NCBI RefSeq assembly: GCF_001426755.1
Contig: NZ_LMFJ01000002.1
Coordinates: 283,954-347,953, forward strand
Length of the DNA stretch: 64,000 nucleotides
Direction: 5' to 3'
Origin: Aeromicrobium sp. Root495
GTDB lineage: Bacteria > Actinomycetota > Actinomycetes > Propionibacteriales > Nocardioidaceae
Position 1 is the stretch's first letter. Each line of letters starts with the position of its first letter. This document shows positions 56,525 through 64,000 of this stretch, in pieces. A program made the translations under genes and the position numbers. The notes beneath the pieces are model-generated. The model was not told the origin of the DNA. It ran no database searches and worked only from the letters and a program-made list of their open reading frames with translations.

Positions 56525-57082
56525 TCAAGGACGGCGCACCGGCCACGCCGCCCACGACTGCTCGAAGGCAGGGCCGGGCCGGGGGGCTGACGAGCTGCCA
56601 CCGTCGGCCCAACGGAAGCCGTGCTCCATCCACCCACTGGTCCGTCGTTGACGCTTCCGGAACTCGACGAACCCCTGGGTGGCAGCGTCGAGGTACTGCT
56701 CCTCGAGCATCTCGACGAGATCCTCCGACTCCTCGTCGCACGCGTCGCACAGGCAGGTCGGGACGGTCTCGACGACGAGGCGACCCAGGCCGAGCGTGAC
56801 GCTCCACCCCCACTCCTCGCTCTGCGACGTGGCGATGACGACACGCGACGCCGCTGGGTCGGACGGCTCCACGACGCGGACGTCGGGGCGGACGCCCGAA
56901 CGCGTGACCAGCGCCCGTTCCTCGTCAGTCGGCTCGCGAGTCACGGCGTCGTAAGTCTCGACGAGTCGTGCGGGCAGTGCCTCGGCCCACCGTCCCAGCC
57001 CGGCCGTCACCTCCGCGACGTCGCGGGTCACTCGCGAGTAGGCCTCGTCGGGCGGCCCGTCCTCGCCCCATCGATCGTCCAT
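56525..57082 (-). CDS. Uncharacterised protein, possibly DUF6226 family
   Basis: 185 residues, no signal or membrane helix. N-terminal DEAYSRVTRDVAEVTAGLGRWAEALPARLVETYDA, a middle beta region, and a Cys cluster CLCDAC followed by an acidic helix (EESEDLVEMLEEQYLDA). The start pattern recalls DUF6226; this is a weak assignment. ATG 57082 is chosen because GAGAGGA lies 8 nt upstream. Divergent from the ArsR gene. Confidence 0.6.
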   Translation of the reverse strand: MDDRWGEDGPPDEAYSRVTRDVAEVTAGLGRWAEALPARLVETYDAVTREPTDEERALVTRSGVRPDVRVVEPSDPAASRVVIATSQSEEWGWSVTLGLGRLVVETVPTCLCDACDEESEDLVEMLEEQYLDAATQGFVEFRKRQRRTSGWMEHGFRWADGGSSSAPRPGPAFEQSWAAWPVRRP

Positions 57083-57123
57083 GCCGTCATCCTCTCGGGA
57101 GAGCCGAGCATCGGCCAAGCGCC

Positions 57124-57154
57124 TATAGTTTGCGTATGCACGCAAGTACGCAAA
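57124..57154 (+). promoter_or_regulatory. Leaderless promoter with ArsR-type operator over the start codon
   Basis: TATAGT (57124-57129) ends 6 nt before ATG 57136. TTGCGT-ATGC-ACGCAA (57130-57145) is a perfect dyad containing the start codon, and TTTGCGTA/TACGCAAA (57129-57136, 57147-57154) forms a second overlapping one. Likely metal-responsive autoregulatory operator. Confidence 0.7.
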
Positions 57155-57486
57155 GAGACGACTGGGGGGACGACGTCGTCCGTCTCGCCGTCGAGGTCCT
57201 GCGCATCCTGGCCGATCCGACACGTCTGCAGATCGCGGGACTCGTCCTCGACGACGAAGCGTCCGTGTCGGACCTGGCCGAACGGCTCGGCCGACCGGTG
57301 CCTGCCGTCTCGCAGCACCTGGCCAAGATGCGCCTGGCCGGTCTCGTGACGACCCGCCGCCAAGGCAACCAGGTGCTCTACCGCGTCGAGAACGGTCATG
57401 TCCGTCAGCTCGTCATCGACACCGTCCGGCACGTGGAGCACCTCCTGCACGAGGTCCCGGCACACCACCGCGGAGTCGACTCATGA
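57136..57486 (+). CDS. ArsR/SmtB-family metal-sensing repressor
   Basis: 116-residue winged-helix repressor: EVLRILADPTRLQIAGLVLD, SVSDLAERLGRPVPAVSQHL recognition helix, and RRQGNQVLYRVENGHV wing. Several His near the C-terminus (RHVEHLLHEVPAHHRG) fit an alpha-5 type Zn, Ni or Co site as in SmtB, CzrA and NmtR. The stop overlaps the exporter start (ATGA). ATG 57136 is supported by the 6-nt leaderless spacing. Confidence 0.9.
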   Translation: MHASTQRDDWGDDVVRLAVEVLRILADPTRLQIAGLVLDDEASVSDLAERLGRPVPAVSQHLAKMRLAGLVTTRRQGNQVLYRVENGHVRQLVIDTVRHVEHLLHEVPAHHRGVDS

Positions 57487-58520
57487 CCGGGCACGGGCAC
57501 GACCACCACCACCATGACCATGACCACCGGGGACATCAGCACGACCACGGCCGTCCCGGGTCCGGGACGGTCTGGAGTCGTCTGCGGCACGGGGCGAGTC
57601 ACCTGCTGGGCGCCCACTCGCACGACTCGGCCGACCAGGTCGACGACGAGCTGGAGGCCAACGCCGAGGGACGCCGAGCGCTCTGGACCAGCCTCGGCCT
57701 GCTCGCCCTGACGGCTGCGCTCCAGGCGTTCGTCGTGGTGGCCACAGGCTCGGTCGCTCTGCTCGGCGACACCCTCCACAACGTCGCCGACGCCCTGACC
57801 GCCGTGCCGCTGCTCATCGCGTTCTGGCTCGCTCGCCGCGCACCGAGCGACCGCTTCACCTACGGGTACGGCCGCGCGGAGGACCTGGCCGGTCTCTTCG
57901 TCGTCGCCATGATCACGTTGTCCGCGGTGCTCGCGGGCGTGGAGGCGGTCCGGCGCCTGCTCGATCCGCGCGACGTCGAGCACCTGTGGGCCGTGGCGGC
58001 GGCCGGCGTCGTCGGGTTCGTCGGCAACGAGGTGGTGGCCCGCTACCGGATGCGCGTGGGGCACCGCATCGGGTCCGCCGCGCTCGTGGCCGACGGGCTG
58101 CATGCCCGGACCGACGGCTTCACGAGCCTCGCCGTGGTCCTCGGTGCCGCCGGGGTCGGGCTCGGGTGGCAGGCCGCCGACCCCGTCATCGGTCTCGTCA
58201 TCACGGTGGCCATCCTCGGCGTGCTGAGGTCGGCCGCCGTCCAGGTGGGGATGCGCCTGCTCGACGGCGTGGACCCGGTCGTGGTGGCCTCGGCCCGCTC
58301 GACGCTCGCGGCGGTGGAGGGCGTGGTCGACGTCCGAGAGGTCCGGGTGCGCTGGATCGGTCACGCGCTGTCCCTCGACGCCGACCTCGTCGTCCCGCGC
58401 GAGCTCTCGGCGCTCGACGCCCACGCCATCGCCCACGCGGCCGAGGCCTCGCTCGTGGCGGCGCTCCCGCGACTCGGCCAGGCCTCGGTCCACGTCAGCC
58501 CGGCCGGCGTCCACGCCTGA
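57483..58520 (+). CDS. Cation diffusion facilitator exporter (Zn/Co/Ni type)
   Basis: 345-residue CDF proton antiporter. His-rich cytosolic N-terminus (GHGHDHHHHDHDHRGHQHDH), six helices with the metal motifs HxxxD in TLHNVADAL (TM2) and LHARTDGF (TM5), and a C-terminal cytosolic metal-binding domain. It pumps divalent metal out of the cytosol. Co-translated with the ArsR repressor, which implies metal-inducible expression. Substrate most likely Zn2+, with Co2+ or Ni2+ possible. Confidence 0.92.
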   Translation: MTGHGHDHHHHDHDHRGHQHDHGRPGSGTVWSRLRHGASHLLGAHSHDSADQVDDELEANAEGRRALWTSLGLLALTAALQAFVVVATGSVALLGDTLHNVADALTAVPLLIAFWLARRAPSDRFTYGYGRAEDLAGLFVVAMITLSAVLAGVEAVRRLLDPRDVEHLWAVAAAGVVGFVGNEVVARYRMRVGHRIGSAALVADGLHARTDGFTSLAVVLGAAGVGLGWQAADPVIGLVITVAILGVLRSAAVQVGMRLLDGVDPVVVASARSTLAAVEGVVDVREVRVRWIGHALSLDADLVVPRELSALDAHAIAHAAEASLVAALPRLGQASVHVSPAGVHA

Positions 58521-58592
58521 CCCCTTCGGATGCGTCCGTCACCTCCCCGGGGTCGTGATGGGTGACAGGTTCGTCGCCTGCTCGGGAACGGC

Positions 58593-58624
58593 CGAAGGCC
58601 GGCCCCTGGCGGGACCGGCCTTCG
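58593..58624. terminator. Terminator between CDF exporter and ino1
   Basis: CGAAGGCCGG (58593-58602) pairs exactly with CCGGCCTTCG (58615-58624); the loop has an extra CCC/GGG. Lies between convergent genes, 26 bp after the ino1 stop. Confidence 0.8.
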
Positions 58625-58649
58625 TGGTGGTGCTGGAGAGGGAAGCGAC

Positions 58650-59741
58650 TCAGCGCTCCTCCTCGCCTCGGATGTACGCCTCGAGCTTGGCGCGACCGAG
58701 GTCGTCGGGACGCTGCTCCGGGGGCGACTTCATGAGGTACGACGAGGCGCTCAGGAGCGCACCGCCGACGCCGCGGTCCTTGGCGATCTTCGCCGCGCGG
58801 ATGGCGTCGATGATGATGCCGGCCGAGTTGGGCGAGTCCCAGACCTCGAGCTTGTACTCGAGGTTGAGGGGGACGTCGCCGAACGCGCGACCCTCGAGGC
58901 GGACGTAGGCCCACTTGCGGTCGTCGAGCCAGGCCACGTAGTCCGACGGACCGATGTGGACGTTCTTGTCGTTGACCTTGCCGGCGAGCGAGCCCGTCAG
59001 GTTGGACGTGACGGCCTGCGTCTTGCTGACCTTCTTGGACTCCAGGCGCTCACGCTCGAGCATGTTCTTGAAGTCCATGTTGCCACCGACGTTGAGCTGG
59101 TAGGTGCGGTCGAGCGAGACGCCGCGGTCCTCGAACAGCTTGGCCATGACGCGGTGCGTGATGGTGGCACCGACCTGGCTCTTGATGTCGTCGCCGATGA
59201 TCGGGACGCCGGCGTCCTCGAACTTCTTGGCCCACACGGGGTCGGAGGCGATGAAGACGGGCAGGGCGTTGACGAAGGCCACGCCCGCGTCGATGGCGCA
59301 CTGCGCGTAGAACTTGTCGGCGTTCTCCGAGCCCACCGGGAGGTAGGACACGAGGACGTCGGCCTGGGAGTCCTTGAGGACCTGGACGACGTCGACCGAC
59401 GGGGCGTCGGACTCCTCGATGGTCTCGCGGTAGTACTTGCCGAGACCGTCGAGCGTGTTGCCCTTCTGCACCGTGATGCCGAGCGGCGGCACGTCGATGA
59501 TCTTGATGGTGTTGTTCTCGCTGGCCTGCGTCGCCTCGGCCAGGTCGAAGCCGACCTTCTTGGCGTCGACGTCGAACGCTGCGACGAACTCGATGTCCTT
59601 GACGTGGTAGTCGCCGAACTGGACGTGCATGAGACCCGGGACGGTGCCCGACGGATCTGCATCCTTGTAGTACTCGACGCCCTGGATCAGTGACGTGGCG
59701 CAGTTGCCCACGCCGACGATCGCTACGCGAACCGAACCCAT
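58650..59741 (-). CDS. ino1: Myo-inositol-1-phosphate synthase
   Basis: 363-residue NAD-dependent enzyme converting glucose 6-phosphate to 1D-myo-inositol 3-phosphate, precursor of phosphatidylinositol and mycothiol in actinobacteria. NAD motif [35 protein letters not shown] and [12 protein letters not shown] active-site regions. ATG 59741 has GGAGGAGA upstream. A PadR-type repressor gene lies 23 bp upstream on the same strand. Confidence 0.96.
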   Translation of the reverse strand: MGSVRVAIVGVGNCATSLIQGVEYYKDADPSGTVPGLMHVQFGDYHVKDIEFVAAFDVDAKKVGFDLAEATQASENNTIKIIDVPPLGITVQKGNTLDGLGKYYRETIEESDAPSVDVVQVLKDSQADVLVSYLPVGSENADKFYAQCAIDAGVAFVNALPVFIASDPVWAKKFEDAGVPIIGDDIKSQVGATITHRVMAKLFEDRGVSLDRTYQLNVGGNMDFKNMLERERLESKKVSKTQAVTSNLTGSLAGKVNDKNVHIGPSDYVAWLDDRKWAYVRLEGRAFGDVPLNLEYKLEVWDSPNSAGIIIDAIRAAKIAKDRGVGGALLSASSYLMKSPPEQRPDDLGRAKLEAYIRGEEER

Positions 59742-59764
59742 GGATTCTCCTCCGGTGATGGTGT

Positions 59765-60400
59765 TCATTCCCCGGCCGCTGCCTGGCCGGGGGGTGTTTC
59801 GGGTGGTGCCTGGTCCTTCTGGTCGGACGCCGGTCCGCCGTTGCGTTCGCGGTCGATCAGGTCGCTCAGCCAGCGCACTTCGCGCTCGACCGACTCCAAC
59901 CCGTGCCGCTGCAGCTCCTGCGTGTAGGCGTCCACCCGCTCGCGGCCACGCAACGTGGCCTGGCGGACGTTCTCGAGTCGCTCCTCCAGACGGCTGCGCC
60001 GTCCCTCGAGGATGCGGACACGATTCGGCGACGAGGTCCGCGCGAAGAACGCGAACCGTACGCCGAAGCTCTCGTCGTCCCATGCTGCCGGTCCCGACTC
60101 CTCCATGACCTGGGCGAAGTAGTCCTTGCCCTCGGCGGTGAGGTGGTAGACGATCCGGTTGCGCCGACCGCGCACGAGCGCGTCGGGGTCCTCGTCGGCG
60201 GCGATGTGGCCGCCCTTCACGAGGGCCTTGAGGCAGGGGTAGAGCGTGCCGTAGGACAGCACGCGCCCCCAGCCGAGCAGTGCGATGAGCTGCTTGCGCA
60301 GCTCGTAGCCGTGCATGGGCGCGTCGTGGAGGAGGCCGAGCACGGCCAGCTCCAGGGCGGCACCACGCGGTGTGATGCGGCGCTCACGCGACGCGGTCAT
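59765..60400 (-). CDS. PadR-family transcriptional repressor
   Basis: 211 residues. N-terminal winged helix ([54 protein letters not shown]) is diagnostic of PadR; the C-terminal half is a long dimerisation coiled coil ([17 protein letters not shown]), with a Gln/Pro-rich tail. ATG 60400 chosen; GTG 60424 adds eight residues and is possible. Upstream dyad suggests autoregulation; it heads the ino1 unit. Confidence 0.9.
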   Translation of the reverse strand: MTASRERRITPRGAALELAVLGLLHDAPMHGYELRKQLIALLGWGRVLSYGTLYPCLKALVKGGHIAADEDPDALVRGRRNRIVYHLTAEGKDYFAQVMEESGPAAWDDESFGVRFAFFARTSSPNRVRILEGRRSRLEERLENVRQATLRGRERVDAYTQELQRHGLESVEREVRWLSDLIDRERNGGPASDQKDQAPPETPPGQAAAGE

Positions 60401-60443
60401 GCGGCTCGCTCTCGGGTCGTCCACGGTCGTTGTGACGCGTGGG

Positions 60444-60460
60444 TATATCGGGACGATACA
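60444..60460 (-). promoter_or_regulatory. PadR-type operator dyad
   Basis: TATATCG-GGA-CGATACA with a perfect core TATCG-GGA-CGATA (60446-60458). It overlaps a minus-strand -10-like TATACC (60447-60442), placed to repress padR-ino1. Confidence 0.55.
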
Positions 60461-60632
60461 TCGCCGCGCGACAGGATGTCACCCCCGCGACCGGTGGGCC
60501 GAGTAGCGGCATTCCGTTTTCTCAGGCGGACCAGGCACACTGGTGCGGGGTTCCGGGCCTGTCCTGACCCCTTCTGCACGTCACGAAACGGAGATCGTCA
60601 CCGACGATCACCGTCCTGAGGAAAGGCCCACG

Positions 60633-62855
60633 TTGAGCCCAGAGCGCACGGGACGCGGCAACCGCAAGAGCAGCAGCCGCACCACGTCCGACCGCCCAGG
60701 ACTGCTTCGCCGCGTCACCGGAACCGGTCCGTGGTGGAGCAAGGTGCTGCGGTGGGCCCTCGCTCTCGGCACGCTCGGCATCGTCGGTGGCGCTCTCACG
60801 TTCTTCCTGCTCTACCGCTTCATCGAGATCCCGGACGCCAACGCCGACTTCGAGACGCAGACGACCAAGGTCTTCTACTCCGACGGCAAGACGCCCATCG
60901 GCTCGTTCGCGCTCCAGGACCGCGAGAGCGTCAGCCTCGACCAGGTCCCGGCCGTCATGCAGTCGGCCGTCATCGCGGCCGAGGACCGGAGCTTCTACGA
61001 GAACAAGGGGCTCGACCTCAAGGGAATCCTGCGCGCGGTGAAGGAGAACACGACCAGCGGTCAGGTGACGTCGGGCGGCTCCACCATCACGCAGCAGTAC
61101 GTCAAGGTCCTCTACCTGACCCAGGAGCGCTCCTACAAGCGCAAGATCCGCGAGGCCGTGCTCTCGGTCAAGATCCACAACCAGCTCTCCAAGAAGGAGA
61201 TCCTGGAGGGCTACCTCAACACCATCTACTTCGGGAACCGCGCCTACGGCGTGCAGGTGGCCGCGCGGACCTACTTCGGCAAGTCCGCCTCGGAGCTCAA
61301 CTTCCCGCAGGCCGCCGCGCTCGCCACCATCATCAACAACCCGTCCTACTACGACCCGTACTCCGAGGGCGGCCTCCAGCGCATGGTGCCGCGGTACAAC
61401 TACGTGCTCGACGGCATGCTCAAGGACGGTGCCATCACGCAGGAGCAGCACGACAAGTTCGCGGGCCGTCTGCCGAAGTTCGACAAGCTCAAGAGCATCG
61501 ACCGCTTCGGTGGCACCAAGGGCTACCTCCTCTCGCTCGTCAAGCGACAGATGAGGTCGCAGGCAGGCTTCGACGACGCCGAGGTCGACGGCGGCGGACT
61601 GCGCATCGTCACGACCTTCGACAAGGACATGCAGAAGGACGCCGTCGACGCGGTCAAGCAGGTCCGTCCCGGAGGCCTCGACGAGCTGCACACCGCACTC
61701 GTGTCCGTCCAGCCCGGCACCGGTGCCGTGCGAGCCCTGTACGGCGGACCCGACTACCTGAAGAGCCAGAACAACTGGGCCACGCTGCCCACCCAGCCCG
61801 GCTCCACGTTCAAGGCCTTCGCCGTGATCGCCGGTCTCGAGGACGGCTACAGCCTCAAGACCAAGCTCAACGGCAGCTCGCCGTTCCGCATCGGCAGCAG
61901 CGTCATCGAGAACCAGGGCGACTCCGGCGGCGAGTCGTTCGGGACGGTGCCGCTCGAGTTCGCCACGCAGAAGTCGATCAACACCGCGTTCATCGACCTC
62001 GTCCAGCAGATGAGCGGTGGCAAGGACGCCGACATCTCGGTGGGGGCCAAGAAGGTCCTCGAGGCGGCCAACCAGGCCGGAATCCCCAAGTCCGTGACGG
62101 ACAAGATCGAGCCCTTCGCGGTCACGCCGCTCGGCTACGCGCCCGTGCCGCCCATCGACATGGCCAACGCCTACGCCACCATCGCGGCCGAGGGGAAGCG
62201 GGCCGACTGGTTCGTCATCCGCTCGGTGAAGAACCGCTCCGGCGAGGAGATCTACCGGCACAAGGTCAAGACGGAGCAGGCCATCCCCGAGGACGTCGCC
62301 GCCGACACGTTGTTCGCGCTGCAGCGCGTCACCGCGGCGGGCACCGGCATGAGCGGCCGCACGATCTGCCCCACCGCCGGCAAGACCGGCACGGCCACGG
62401 CCGGCGACGACGACGACCAGCACGTCTCGTCGTCGTGGTTCCTGGGCGCCACGCCCAAGCTCGCCACGGCCGTCATGTACAACCGCGGTGTCGGCAACGA
62501 GGACCTCGAGGGCTACCTCAACCCGTTCTTCGGTGGCACCTACCCCGCGCTCACCTTCAAGGCCTACATGGACGCGGCGCTCGTCGACGGCGGCTTCACC
62601 GGCGCTGACTGCGGCACCTTCCCGCGGGCAGCCAACATCAAGGCCGACAAGGGCACCACGGTGGTCCCGGCTCCGCGCAAGACCAGCAAGCCCAAGCCGA
62701 AGCCCTCGGCCACGGTCCGGCCCACGCCGACGCCCACGCGCACGACGCCGCAGCCCACCGAGCCCACGGTCCAGCCGAGCCCGGAGCCGACGACGACGGC
62801 CACGCCCTGCGTCGACAACAACGGTGCTCTCCCGCCCAACCCCTGCAGGGACTAG
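60633..62855 (+). CDS. Bifunctional class A penicillin-binding protein
   Basis: About 740 residues. Basic cytosolic N-terminus, membrane anchor (ALALGTLGIVGGALTFFLLY), GT51 glycosyltransferase with AAEDRSFYENKG, GGSTITQQYVK and YLNTIYFGNRAYG, and a transpeptidase with STFK, SIN and KTG (PTAGKTGTATA). Ends in a Lys/Pro/Thr-rich tail with a Cys pair. The TTG at 60633 is preferred because GAGGAAAGG stands 6 nt upstream; other in-frame starts further up have none. It polymerises and cross-links peptidoglycan. Confidence 0.93.
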   Translation: MSPERTGRGNRKSSSRTTSDRPGLLRRVTGTGPWWSKVLRWALALGTLGIVGGALTFFLLYRFIEIPDANADFETQTTKVFYSDGKTPIGSFALQDRESVSLDQVPAVMQSAVIAAEDRSFYENKGLDLKGILRAVKENTTSGQVTSGGSTITQQYVKVLYLTQERSYKRKIREAVLSVKIHNQLSKKEILEGYLNTIYFGNRAYGVQVAARTYFGKSASELNFPQAAALATIINNPSYYDPYSEGGLQRMVPRYNYVLDGMLKDGAITQEQHDKFAGRLPKFDKLKSIDRFGGTKGYLLSLVKRQMRSQAGFDDAEVDGGGLRIVTTFDKDMQKDAVDAVKQVRPGGLDELHTALVSVQPGTGAVRALYGGPDYLKSQNNWATLPTQPGSTFKAFAVIAGLEDGYSLKTKLNGSSPFRIGSSVIENQGDSGGESFGTVPLEFATQKSINTAFIDLVQQMSGGKDADISVGAKKVLEAANQAGIPKSVTDKIEPFAVTPLGYAPVPPIDMANAYATIAAEGKRADWFVIRSVKNRSGEEIYRHKVKTEQAIPEDVAADTLFALQRVTAAGTGMSGRTICPTAGKTGTATAGDDDDQHVSSSWFLGATPKLATAVMYNRGVGNEDLEGYLNPFFGGTYPALTFKAYMDAALVDGGFTGADCGTFPRAANIKADKGTTVVPAPRKTSKPKPKPSATVRPTPTPTRTTPQPTEPTVQPSPEPTTTATPCVDNNGALPPNPCRD

Positions 62856-62885
62856 CCGGGGAGCCAGGTCTCGACCGGATCGTCG

Positions 62886-63917
62886 TCAGTCGATGACGAT
62901 CCGGTCGAACGTCGTGGTGGTGAAGCGCACCGCGACGCCGACCGTGTCGCCGACGGCGGGCGGCGGGACCGAGGCGGGGAGCAGCACCATGCTGGCCTGC
63001 ATGTGCGGCGGCTCGGCGAACCAGCGCTGACGGCCGGCCACGCGGAACGGGCTGAGCGACAGCCCCGCCGCCTCCAGCCCGCCCTTGGCGAGGGTCTTGC
63101 CGCGCTGCATCACGCCGGTCTGGGCGCGCGGGGCCTCCAGGCCGAGGCCGTGGCTCGTGCCGCCGGCCACCACGAGCAGGTGTCCTTCGCGGGGGACGGG
63201 ACGTTGGCGGTAGCCGATGCGCTCGCCGCGGGAGATCCCGTGGACGTCGAGCACCACGGCACGCACGTCGAGCGCACCGAGGTCGCCGAGCCAGAGCGAC
63301 GTGCCGATGCGCGGGCGGACCTCGAGGTTGGGGCGACGCTCACGCAGCATGGAGAGCTCGCTCGGCACGAGGTGGGACACGTAGAGGACCGAGGTGTCGA
63401 CGCGTGAGGTCTCCAGCGCGGCGGCCCAGCCCTCCGCCTCCTCGAGGTTGGCGCCCGCCATGGGCAGATGGATGGCGAAGCCCTCGAGGACGAGGTCGCC
63501 GAGCTCGGCCACGGCGGCCGCCAGCTCGTGCCGGTCGAAGCCGTGCCGGGCCATGGACGTCTCGCCCTCGAGGACGACGCGCGCCCCCGGTGCGGTGGCG
63601 GCCAGCGCAGTCACGTCCTCGACGCGGCCGAGGGTGTGGATGACGCGGTCGTCGAGCACGACGTCGGGCAGGAAGGAGCGGTACGGCGAGAGGACGAGCA
63701 CGTCGCCGCCGAAGTCGGCGAGGGCCTGCGGCACCTCGGCGTAGGTCCCGACCGAGATGCTCCCGAGCCCGAGGCGGGTGGCCTCGGCGGCCAGGACGTC
63801 GCGGCCCAGACCGTAGCCGTTGCCCTTGACCACCGGGACGAGCCCCGGGGTGGAAGCCGCGACGGCATCGAGGTGGCGCCTCCAGCGCTCCCCGTCGACG
63901 TGAAGATCAAATGTCAT
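62886..63917 (-). CDS. Alanine racemase-like PLP enzyme
   Basis: 343-residue fold-type III PLP protein. PLP lysine in VPVVKGNGYGLG, and EVRPRIGTSLWLGD and SRGERIGYRQRP in the C-terminal domain, the last holding a Tyr that may match the second catalytic base. It diverges from standard Alr, so D-amino-acid specificity is open. GGGAGGGG stands 4 nt before ATG. It converges with the class A PBP, which supports a cell-wall role. Confidence 0.8.
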   Translation of the reverse strand: MTFDLHVDGERWRRHLDAVAASTPGLVPVVKGNGYGLGRDVLAAEATRLGLGSISVGTYAEVPQALADFGGDVLVLSPYRSFLPDVVLDDRVIHTLGRVEDVTALAATAPGARVVLEGETSMARHGFDRHELAAAVAELGDLVLEGFAIHLPMAGANLEEAEGWAAALETSRVDTSVLYVSHLVPSELSMLRERRPNLEVRPRIGTSLWLGDLGALDVRAVVLDVHGISRGERIGYRQRPVPREGHLLVVAGGTSHGLGLEAPRAQTGVMQRGKTLAKGGLEAAGLSLSPFRVAGRQRWFAEPPHMQASMVLLPASVPPPAVGDTVGVAVRFTTTTFDRIVID

Positions 63918-64000
63918 GCCGCCCCTCCCGTAGGACAGTGCGAAGAGTACGAGAGCGACGGCATGAGTGCCTCATGACTCGCTCGCTGGCGCTCGCTCAT
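63914..64000 (-). other. Possible 3' end of an upstream gene; contains a repeated gene-end sequence
   Basis: A minus-strand frame entering from the right edge ends in TGA overlapping the racemase ATG (ATGA). It starts MSERQRAS, written by a sequence (GAGCGAGCGCCAGCGAGCGA) that I recall as frequent near gene ends in actinobacteria. Whether it is real coding sequence cannot be settled here. Confidence 0.3.

Overview
The window is a high-GC (by eye roughly 70%) actinobacterial chromosome segment spanning the replication origin. Gene order (rpmH/dnaA divergent, dnaN-gnd-recF-dciA-gyrB-gyrA, parAB with parS, the fhaAB-pstP-rodA-pbpA-pknB cluster, crgA, and a MurJ neighbour with a pseudokinase) and protein character point to a Nocardioidaceae-like organism, perhaps Aeromicrobium or a relative. 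That placement is inference, since no rRNA gene is present.

Layout. 1-9.9 kb: Ser/Thr-phosphorylation and cell-wall elongation cluster (fhaA partial, fhaB, pstP, rodA, pbpA, pknB), then a DUF881 protein, an unusually long CrgA, a rhomboid protease and a cyclophilin. 10-16.5 kb: a crotonase-family enzyme, DUF3817, ankyrin lipoprotein, SURF1, glyA and a DevR/DevS two-component pair. 16.5-22.5 kb: a non-coding stretch with strong secondary structure, then an oligopeptide ABC importer whose second permease and both ATPases are one polypeptide. 22.5-28.8 kb: accessory genes (old yellow enzyme, DUF1304, M16-like peptidase with an unknown partner, lipoprotein, CsbD-like and coiled-coil proteins).

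28.8-46.8 kb: origin core. tRNA-Ala, a DLW-39 peptide, tRNA-Ile, DUF3566, gyrA, gyrB, dciA, recF, gnd, dnaN and dnaA lie on the minus strand. rpmH, rnpA, yidD, yidC, khpB, rsmG, parA and parB lie on the plus strand. oriC is in the dnaN-dnaA gap (39.8-40.1 kb), where two DnaA boxes abut a TAG-TAG-TAG DnaA-trio. More DnaA boxes lie upstream of dnaA, and two parS sites flank rsmG.

46.8-64 kb: trxA/trxB, a stand-alone pseudokinase, murJ, DUF6049 and cca; then LysE and DoxX-like membrane proteins, an ArsR-regulated cation exporter, a PadR-ino1 unit, a bifunctional penicillin-binding protein and an alanine-racemase-like enzyme.

Recurrent themes are ATGA/GTGA/TGATG overlaps that couple translation, many genes with a TANNNT hexamer exactly 6 nt before the start codon (leaderless transcripts), and intergenic gaps filled by long perfect inverted repeats. 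No CRISPR array, prophage or insertion sequence was seen.
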